A stretch of 9,735 nucleotides of DNA from the NCBI GenBank assembly GCA_902793515.1, contig CADBDO010000054.1, positions 1 through 9,735 of the forward strand. Reading direction: 5' to 3'. Positions 4,722-9,735 of this stretch are shown here, in pieces. The stretch is from an uncultured Erysipelotrichaceae bacterium (GTDB lineage: Bacteria; Bacillota_I; Bacilli_A; RFN20; CAG-826). Within the stretch, counting starts at the first letter, position 1. Each line of letters begins with the position of its first letter. The notes beneath the pieces are model-generated. The model was not told the origin of the DNA. It saw nothing but the letters and a program-made list of their open reading frames with translations, and did no database searches. A program made the position numbers and the translations under genes.

Positions 4722-5771
4722 ATGGCAAAAGCTAAAGAAACGCAAAACCAAACCAACAGAGACGAAGCTCTCGCCTTAGCCATCAAGAACATTGAGAAAG
4801 CATATGGCAAAGGATCCGTCATGAAACTCGGAGATCGCCCACACGTTGATGTGGACGTCATCCCTTCCGGTTCCCTTCTCATCGACAACACCTTAGGTGT
4901 CGGCGGTTACCCAAAAGGACGTATCATCGAAATCTATGGTCCAGAGAGCAGTGGTAAGACCACTCTCGCTCTTGAAGCAGTCGCCCAAGCCCAGCAAAAA
5001 GGCGGACGCGCTGCCTATGTCGATGCTGAACACGCAATCGATCCGGAATACGCCGCCAAGCTTGGCGTCGATATCGACGAACTCATCCTTTCCCAGCCAG
5101 ATAATGGCGAACAAGCACTTGAGATCGTTGAGATGCTTGCCCAGTCTGGCGCTATTGACATCATCATCGTCGACTCCGTCGCCGCCCTTGTCCCACAACA
5201 GGAACTCGATGGCGTCATGAGCGACAACCAAGTCGGACTCCAGGCCCGCCTTATGTCGAAAGCCATGCGTAAGCTCGCTGGCATCCTAAACAAGACTGGA
5301 TGCTGCGTCATCTTCATCAACCAGCTCCGTGAGAAAGTCGGAGTCTTCTATGGCAACCCAGAGACCACGACCGGTGGCCGTGCCCTTAAGTTCTACGCTT
5401 CCATCCGTATTGACTTAAGAAGACAAGACGCCATCAAAGCTGGTGTCGATATCATCGGTAACACCGTCAAAGTCAAAGTCGTCAAGAATAAGGTCGCCCC
5501 GCCATTCAAGAGCTGCTCCGTCGACATCATCTTCGGCAAAGGCATTTCCAAAGAAGGCGAACTCCTTGATGTTGGTGTCGAAAAAGGATTCATCCAGAAG
5601 ACCGGCAACTGGTATGTCATCGATGGCGAGAAGATCGGAAACGGCCGCGAAGCCGCTAAAGACTTCCTCCTCTCCAATGAGAAAGTCGCCAAAGAGATCG
5701 AAGAGAAGATTCGTGCTTCCTTCGCCGCCAGTGGAGTGGCTGCCACCGACGACGGTGAGGTTATTGAATAA
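4722..5771 (+). CDS. recA: Recombinase RecA
   Basis: ATP-dependent strand-exchange protein that also promotes LexA-type autocleavage. The 349 residues are full length for the family. Visible features: Walker A GPESSGKTT (73-81), catalytic glutamate in DAEHA (E103), Walker B IIIVDSVAALVP (147-158), the FINQLREK segment (Q201), the L2 region with NPETTTGGRALKFYAS (212-227), and an acidic C-terminus (DDGEVIE). There is no intein and no frameshift. The frame is open upstream to 4551, but that part overlaps pncC. The ATG at 4722 gives the family N-terminus and has GGAGG 9 nt upstream. It is the last gene before a strong terminator. Readthrough from pgsA-pncC is likely, and a separate promoter near the dyad at 4682-4695 is possible but unproven. 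Confidence 0.98.
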   Translation: MAKAKETQNQTNRDEALALAIKNIEKAYGKGSVMKLGDRPHVDVDVIPSGSLLIDNTLGVGGYPKGRIIEIYGPESSGKTTLALEAVAQAQQKGGRAAYVDAEHAIDPEYAAKLGVDIDELILSQPDNGEQALEIVEMLAQSGAIDIIIVDSVAALVPQQELDGVMSDNQVGLQARLMSKAMRKLAGILNKTGCCVIFINQLREKVGVFYGNPETTTGGRALKFYASIRIDLRRQDAIKAGVDIIGNTVKVKVVKNKVAPPFKSCSVDIIFGKGISKEGELLDVGVEKGFIQKTGNWYVIDGEKIGNGREAAKDFLLSNEKVAKEIEEKIRASFAASGVAATDDGEVIE

Positions 5772-5786
5772 ACCATTTAAAAACTA

Positions 5787-5813
5787 GGCCCGTGGATTCA
5801 CGGGTCTTTTTTT
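5787..5813 (+). terminator. Rho-independent terminator after recA
   Basis: GGCCCGTG (5787-5794), loop GATT, then CACGGGTC (5799-5806), giving an 8-bp stem with one G-T pair, followed directly by seven Ts (5807-5813). It begins 15 nt after the recA stop and closes the gpsB-rnpB-pgsA-pncC-recA block. Confidence 0.92.
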
Positions 5814-5907
5814 GTGGCAAAATGCAAAAATAATTGGGTTTTGTAAGTGATTTTTCGCTTTTTATAAGCGCTTTCCTAAATATTTTTGTGTAAACTTTGC
5901 TATTCGC

Positions 5908-5938
5908 TATAGAGTTTTTTAACTCTAGTTTCTATAAT
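5908..5938 (+). promoter_or_regulatory. Candidate rny promoter with overlapping inverted repeat
   Basis: A perfect TATAAT lies at 5933-5938. No good -35 sits at the right distance; in its place is a perfect 7-bp inverted repeat TAGAGTT-TTTT-AACTCTA (5910-5927). A second, weaker promoter, TTTGTG (5885-5890), 17 bp, TATAGA (5908-5913), overlaps it. Transcription from the perfect -10 would start near 5945 and give rny a leader of about 160 nt. Confidence 0.5.
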
Positions 5939-5944
5939 TTCCTT

Positions 5945-6086
5945 GGTACCAAATGGTCCGCTACCCAATTCATATAGATTGGCTAGGTTACGTTTCGGGA
6001 ACGATCCCCGTGATATACACATATCCAGAAAACGGAATTCTTTCATTTTAATGAATGGGTATAGCCTTTGATGCTTATCATTTTTT
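5945..6086 (+). ncRNA. Candidate structured 5' leader (or small RNA) before rny
   Basis: Several helices can form: GGTACC/GGTCC near the 5' end; CTAcCCAAT (5961-5969) with ATTGGcTAG (5978-5986), 8 pairs with a C-C mismatch; CGGG/CCCG around 5997-6010; GATAT/ATATC (6012-6025); TTCAT/ATGAA around 6043-6055. An alternative long-range helix pairs 5962-5973 with 6051-6061 (11 pairs, one bulged A), which would break two of the local hairpins. A weak TGAT/ATCA hairpin followed by six Ts (6081-6086) stands just before the ribosome binding site. I do not recognise a known riboswitch or T-box motif. The fold was worked out by eye, and the boundaries are approximate. Confidence 0.4.
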
Positions 6087-6103
6087 AGGAGTTATAAAAA
6101 TTT

Positions 6104-7666
6104 ATGGATCCAGTACTAGCAATAGTCCTTATCTGCGTTGCTCTTTTACTCGGTATCCTCGGAACTTTCTTCGTGATGCAGTTCGTCACCAACGGAAAAG
6201 TTAAGAGTGCTGAGAAGAGTTCGAAACAGATCGTTCGCGACGCGGAAATCAAGGCCGAGCGAATCACCAAAAACGCGGAGATCGACGCTAAGCAGACTGC
6301 CTTCGAGATGAAGCAGAACGCTCAGAACGAAATCCGTCAGATGAAGCAAGAGATTCAGCTTGCTCAAAACAAACTCGATGCCCGTGAAGAGGCTATCGAC
6401 GCCCGTGACAATGCCCTTGTCCAGAAAGAGAACGCTTTAGACAGAAAGAGCGAAACCCTTTCCCAGAAGATCGAGGCCAATGACAGAAAGTCTGAGGAAC
6501 TCGACAAGAAGATCGATGCCATCATCTCCGAGCTTGAGAAAGTCTCCGGCATGTCCGTCAAGGAAGCCCACGACGAAATCATGGCCAGAGTCGAAAGCAA
6601 GATGTCGACCGAAATCGCCGCCTACATCAAGAACGCGGAAGATGAGGCCAAAGACACTGCTGAAGCCAAGGCCAGAGATCTTCTTGCCCTCGCTTGCGAC
6701 AAATACGCCCAAGACGTCACCACCGAACGTTCGGTCGCCGTCATCGCCCTTCCAACCGATGAACTCAAAGGACGCATCATCGGACGTGAAGGAAGAAACA
6801 TCCGTGTCCTTGAAAGCACCCTTGGTGTTGACCTTGTCATCGATGACACCCCAGAGGTCATCACTATCAGCTGCTTCAACCCAATCAGACGTGAAATCGC
6901 CCGTAGAACCATGGAAGCCCTCGTCAAAGATGGCCGTATCCAGCCAGGCAGAATCGAAGAGATCGCTGCCAAGTTCAAGGTCGAAGTCGAAAACGATTGC
7001 CAGAAAGCCGGTGTCGATGCCGCCAACAAGCTTGGCCTCCCACGCATCAACCGTGAGCTCCTCGCCGTCCTTGGCAAACTCAAATACCGCACCTCTTATG
7101 GTCAGAATGTCCTTCAGCATTCCATCGAAGTCGGTTATCTCACCGGCATCATGGCCGCTGAACTTGGCCTTGATCAGAACTTAGCCCGTCGCGCTGGTCT
7201 TCTCCATGACATTGGTAAAGCCATCGACTTCGAACAAGAAGGTTCACACGCTTCTTTGGGTGCTGAACTTGCCAGAAAGTATGGCGAGCCAGACGTCGTC
7301 GTCAACTCCATCGAAGGCCACCATGGCGATGTCCCTCTTAAGAGCGTCATCTCCCACCTCGTCGTTGCCGCCGATACTTTAAGTGCTGCCCGCCCAGGTG
7401 CTAGAAGCGAGACTCTTGAGACCTACACCAAACGTATCACTCAGCTCGAAGAGATCGCCAAAGGTTACGATGGCGTTCAGCAGGCTTACGCTATGCAGGC
7501 TGGCCGTGAGATTCGTGTCATGGTCATTCCTGAGAGAGTCAGCGACGCCGAAGCCGTCAGAATGGCGCAGCAGCTCCGTGAGCAGATTGAGACCACTATG
7601 ACCTATCCAGGCCAGATCAAGGTCTCCGTCATCCGTGAGTACCGCGCTAACGAATTAGCGAAATAA
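6104..7666 (+). CDS. rny: Ribonuclease Y
   Basis: Membrane-anchored endoribonuclease that starts mRNA decay and processes some transcripts. The 520 residues equal the length of B. subtilis Rny. Order of parts: one N-terminal transmembrane helix (about 4-28), a long charged coiled coil (about 32-205), a KH RNA-binding domain with GRIIGREGRNIR (223-234), and an HD hydrolase domain with H339, LLHDIGKAID (H368, D369) and EGHHGD (H406, H407). The ARPGARSE block (429-436) and the C-terminal IKVSVIREYRA are typical. The start has AGGAG 12 nt upstream, slightly long spacing, but the next residues fit the family N-terminus and no better ATG exists. It is first in a likely rny-ymdB-miaB operon behind a long leader. 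Confidence 0.97.
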   Translation: MDPVLAIVLICVALLLGILGTFFVMQFVTNGKVKSAEKSSKQIVRDAEIKAERITKNAEIDAKQTAFEMKQNAQNEIRQMKQEIQLAQNKLDAREEAIDARDNALVQKENALDRKSETLSQKIEANDRKSEELDKKIDAIISELEKVSGMSVKEAHDEIMARVESKMSTEIAAYIKNAEDEAKDTAEAKARDLLALACDKYAQDVTTERSVAVIALPTDELKGRIIGREGRNIRVLESTLGVDLVIDDTPEVITISCFNPIRREIARRTMEALVKDGRIQPGRIEEIAAKFKVEVENDCQKAGVDAANKLGLPRINRELLAVLGKLKYRTSYGQNVLQHSIEVGYLTGIMAAELGLDQNLARRAGLLHDIGKAIDFEQEGSHASLGAELARKYGEPDVVVNSIEGHHGDVPLKSVISHLVVAADTLSAARPGARSETLETYTKRITQLEEIAKGYDGVQQAYAMQAGREIRVMVIPERVSDAEAVRMAQQLREQIETTMTYPGQIKVSVIREYRANELAK

Positions 7667-7676
7667 TCAAAGGAAG

Positions 7677-8456
7677 ATGAGAATCCTTTTCTTTGGAGAT
7701 ATTGTGGGGAAGGTGGGTCGCGACGCGGTCCATCTTTCTTTGCCTAAACTCGTCAAAAAATATGGCGTTGATTTCGTCATCGCCAATGGCGAGAACGCCT
7801 CCCATGGAAAGGGTCTCACCGAATCCAATTACCATTTCCTCGTCGAAAGCGGTGTCGACTGTGTCACCCTTGGAAACCATTATCATTCCAAGAGCCAGAT
7901 CGATTACTACATCGACGATGCTGACTATTTAGTCAGACCTATCAACCTTAAGAACTACTCCCTCGGAGAAGGCTCAGCCGTCTTCACCGTGAACGGCATG
8001 GATGTCCGTGTCACCAACGTCATGGGACAAGCCTTCATGAGCGAAGAAGTGGAAGACCCAATCAAGACAATGGAGGAATTCTTGGAAACCACCAAGCCTT
8101 GCATCCACATCGTTGATTTCCACGCTGACTCAACAAGTGAGAAAGCCATATTCGGCCACTTCTTCGATGGAAGAGTCACCGCAGTTCTTGGAACCCACAC
8201 CCATGTAGCCACAAACGACTGCCACATCTTAGAAGGCGGGACAGCTTTCCAAAGCGATGTCGGCATGTGTGGCGATCCTGATGGCGTTATCGGTTTCGAA
8301 AAAGAAAGCGTCATCAACCGCATCGTCTATGGCGAAGGTCGTTTCGAGTTAAACGACAAAGCCAGGATGATGATCAACGCCGTCCTTATCGACGTTGATG
8401 AACTTACCTATAAAGCAACCGCGATTACCCCAATCGTGAGCATCGTGGAGAAATAA
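7677..8456 (+). CDS. ymdB: YmdB-family metallophosphoesterase
   Basis: Calcineurin-like phosphodiesterase of the YmdB (TIGR00282) family. In B. subtilis it has 2',3'- and 3',5'-cyclic nucleotide phosphodiesterase activity and affects biofilm and motility decisions. The 259 residues keep all the dinuclear metal ligands at family positions: D8 (FFGDIVG), E39 and N40 (NGENASHGKGLT), N67 (GNH), H149 (DFHADSTSEK), H174 and H176 (GTHTHVATND). One deviation is that the usual GNHTWD is GNHYHS here. The AAAGGA ribosome binding site (7669-7674) has short spacing, but the MRILFFGD start is the family's. It begins 10 nt after rny and ends 1 nt before miaB. The rny-ymdB pairing is conserved in Firmicutes and hints at a link to RNA turnover. 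Confidence 0.93.
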   Translation: MRILFFGDIVGKVGRDAVHLSLPKLVKKYGVDFVIANGENASHGKGLTESNYHFLVESGVDCVTLGNHYHSKSQIDYYIDDADYLVRPINLKNYSLGEGSAVFTVNGMDVRVTNVMGQAFMSEEVEDPIKTMEEFLETTKPCIHIVDFHADSTSEKAIFGHFFDGRVTAVLGTHTHVATNDCHILEGGTAFQSDVGMCGDPDGVIGFEKESVINRIVYGEGRFELNDKARMMINAVLIDVDELTYKATAITPIVSIVEK

Positions 8457-8457
8457 G

Positions 8458-9735
8458 ATGAGCAAAGTAACAATACTCAATAGACCTTGCCAGAAAGACG
8501 CGGCCAAACGTCCAGAAGTGGAACGCGTTTTCGCTAATAGAAAAGTGCCTGAAATCCTAAAATCCTTTGCAAAAGGACGTTATTTTTATATTAGAACCTA
8601 TGGATGTCAGGCCAATATCCGTGACGAAGAGATCATGGCAGGCTTCCTCACCGAAGCCGGTTTTACCCGCACTTACGAACAGGCTCAGGCCGATGTCGCA
8701 ATCATCAATACCTGTGCTGTTAGAGAAAACGCCGAAGAGAAGATCTATGGCGAAATCGGTTCCTTCAAAGCCAATCACACCAAGAACAAAGACTTCATGC
8801 TTGTCATCGCTGGATGCGTCATGGGCGAAGATGGAGTAGGGGAAAGCTTAATCAACACCTACCCATTCATCAGCCTTGTTATCGGCACCCACGATGTCGC
8901 TAAGATCAACGACCTCCTTGCCAAGTATTTGGAAGAAAGGAAATCCATCGTTAACATTCGTTCCTTCTCTTCAGAGATCGTTGAGAATCTTCCATCAATC
9001 CGTCTTAATGACACCCAGGCTTTCGTCAACATCGCCTATGGCTGCGACAAGTTCTGCACATATTGCATCGTTCCTTTCACAAGAGGAAGAGAAAGAAGCC
9101 GTCACGTCGAAGATGTCGTTGCCGAATGCAAGAAGCTTGTCGACGATGGCTACAAACAAATCACTTTGCTTGGCCAGAACGTCAATAGCTATGGTCTCGA
9201 TTTGAAAGACGGAACTACCTTCGCCCACCTTCTTGAAGAAGTTGCGAAACTCGGTGTCCCTCGTCTTCGTTTCCTCACCTCATATCCAAGCCAATTCGAT
9301 GATGAGATGATCGAGACGATGGCCAAATATCCAAACATCGATAAGTGGCTTCACTTCCCAGTTCAAAGCGGTTCTTCTTCTTGTTTAAGAAGAATGGGCA
9401 GAAGATACACAAGAGAAGAGTACCTTGAAAGAGTCAGAGCCATCAAAGCCAAGATGCCTGATATCGCTCTCATCATCGTCGGCTTTCCAGGCGAGACCGA
9501 GGAAGAATTCGAAGACACCCTCACCCTTGCTAAAGAAGTTGGATACTCAAGCGCATTCACTTTCATCTATTCGCCTCGTCCAGGAACTCCTGCCGCCACA
9601 ATGAAACAGGTTCCTCCAGAGGTCTCTCATGAGAGGTTCAATAGACTTAAGGCTTTAGTGGACGAACTCACCGCTGCTCATAGCGACACCATGATCGGAA
9701 ACACCTATGAGGTCTTGGTAGATGGTCCATCCAAA
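8458..9735 (+). CDS. miaB: tRNA-2-methylthio-N6-dimethylallyladenosine synthase MiaB, 3'-truncated
   Basis: Radical SAM methylthiotransferase that converts i6A37 of tRNA to ms2i6A37. 426 residues are visible, and the frame is open at the window end with the TRAM domain just beginning (about 411 on). The N-terminal MTTase domain carries one [4Fe-4S] cluster (C50 in TYGCQAN, C86 in NTCAVRE, C120 in AGC). The radical SAM motif C-x3-C-x2-C is GCDKFCTYC (C196, C200, C203), followed by IVPFTRGRERSR (204-215), LGQNVNSYG and VQSGSSS. A 40-residue N-terminal extension ending FAKGRYFYIRTYGC resembles the Bacillus form and supports MiaB over MtaB or RimO. The start is set by GGAG (8447-8450) 7 nt upstream. 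Several consensus positions differ, including loss of the three residues normally before IIVGFPGET. Last visible gene of the rny operon. Confidence 0.93.
   Translation, partial: MSKVTILNRPCQKDAAKRPEVERVFANRKVPEILKSFAKGRYFYIRTYGCQANIRDEEIMAGFLTEAGFTRTYEQAQADVAIINTCAVRENAEEKIYGEIGSFKANHTKNKDFMLVIAGCVMGEDGVGESLINTYPFISLVIGTHDVAKINDLLAKYLEERKSIVNIRSFSSEIVENLPSIRLNDTQAFVNIAYGCDKFCTYCIVPFTRGRERSRHVEDVVAECKKLVDDGYKQITLLGQNVNSYGLDLKDGTTFAHLLEEVAKLGVPRLRFLTSYPSQFDDEMIETMAKYPNIDKWLHFPVQSGSSSCLRRMGRRYTREEYLERVRAIKAKMPDIALIIVGFPGETEEEFEDTLTLAKEVGYSSAFTFIYSPRPGTPAATMKQVPPEVSHERFNRLKALVDELTAAHSDTMIGNTYEVLVDGPSK

Larger units (their letters stand above)
5814..6103. other. Non-coding region between the recA terminator and rny
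   Basis: This 290-bp stretch has no credible protein-coding gene on either strand. The first part (5814-5905) is AT-rich, with only a weak dyad CGCTT-TTTAT-AAGCG (5856-5870) that lacks a T-run. The second part holds promoter-like elements, an inverted repeat and a folded leader, listed separately, ending in the rny ribosome binding site AGGAG (6087-6091). Confidence 0.7.

Noticed and set aside
4893..5320. Reading frames opposite and alongside recA
   Set aside because: Shadows of the conserved recA sequence with no independent support.
5856..5870. Second terminator after recA
   Set aside because: The dyad is 5 bp with no T-run after it, and the terminator at 5787-5813 is sufficient.
5945..6086. 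tRNA, T-box, SRP RNA or 6S RNA before rny
   Set aside because: No T-loop, T-box GGTGGNACCGCG core, SRP apical loop or clear 6S bubble could be found by eye.
6437..7120. Long antisense reading frames (up to 227 aa) opposite rny
   Set aside because: They are codon-bias shadows of rny: no ribosome binding site, no recognisable domain, low-complexity composition.
1..9735. Mycoplasma-type code with TGA as tryptophan
   Set aside because: TGA ends nth, the exonuclease and pgsA at family-consistent positions and conserved Trp codons are TGG.
1..9735. Defence island, prophage or other accessory system
   Set aside because: All genes except the XRE regulator and possibly the exonuclease are conserved housekeeping genes in a familiar order, with no integrase, transposase or att-like repeats.

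Overview
This window reads as ordinary chromosome from a low-to-moderate GC Gram-positive bacterium (Firmicutes/Bacilli in the broad sense, possibly one of the uncultured Erysipelotrichia- or Mollicutes-related lineages). Three things point there: strong AGGAGG-type ribosome binding sites, a Bacillus-type (type B) RNase P RNA beside gpsB, and the order pgsA - cinA/pncC - recA - rny - ymdB - miaB, which is a familiar Bacilli backbone. TGA is used as a stop (nth, the exonuclease, pgsA) and Trp is TGG, so the code is the standard bacterial one, not the Mycoplasma code. No mobile element, CRISPR array, tRNA or phage gene was seen.

Left part (1-2803). The 3' part of nth (endonuclease III) runs rightward and collides with a leftward group: an XRE regulator with four predicted membrane segments, then a DEDDh exonuclease, then recU (Holliday-junction resolvase). 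The exonuclease and recU overlap by 4 bp (ATGA). recU and nth overlap tail to tail by 52 bp. The XRE gene ends inside its own terminator hairpin. Its 245-bp upstream region, shared with the divergent gpsB, holds GCAAC/GTTGC dyads that may be operators, and two similar promoters pointing at gpsB.

Middle part (2804-5813). gpsB (cell division/envelope), the RNase P RNA gene rnpB, pgsA (phosphatidylglycerophosphate synthase), a one-domain CinA/PncC amidohydrolase and recA follow on the + strand with almost no space between them. The only clear terminator is after recA. rnpB sits with about 6 nt to gpsB and 10 nt to pgsA, and no obvious promoter or terminator of its own, so processing from a longer transcript is likely.

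Right part (5814-9735). A 290-bp non-coding stretch carries a promoter candidate and a roughly 140-nt leader that can fold in two mutually exclusive ways, ahead of rny (RNase Y, membrane-anchored mRNA decay endonuclease). ymdB (metallophosphodiesterase) follows 10 nt later and miaB (tRNA methylthiotransferase, cut by the window end) 1 nt after that, probably as one operon.

Functionally the window is DNA repair and recombination (nth, recU, exonuclease, recA), RNA processing and modification (rnpB, rny, miaB), and envelope/division (gpsB, pgsA). I do not see a novel multi-gene system. The items most worth checking are the rny leader RNA, the embedded compact rnpB, the XRE regulator with its Cys-Cys repeat and operators, and several departures from family consensus in MiaB.
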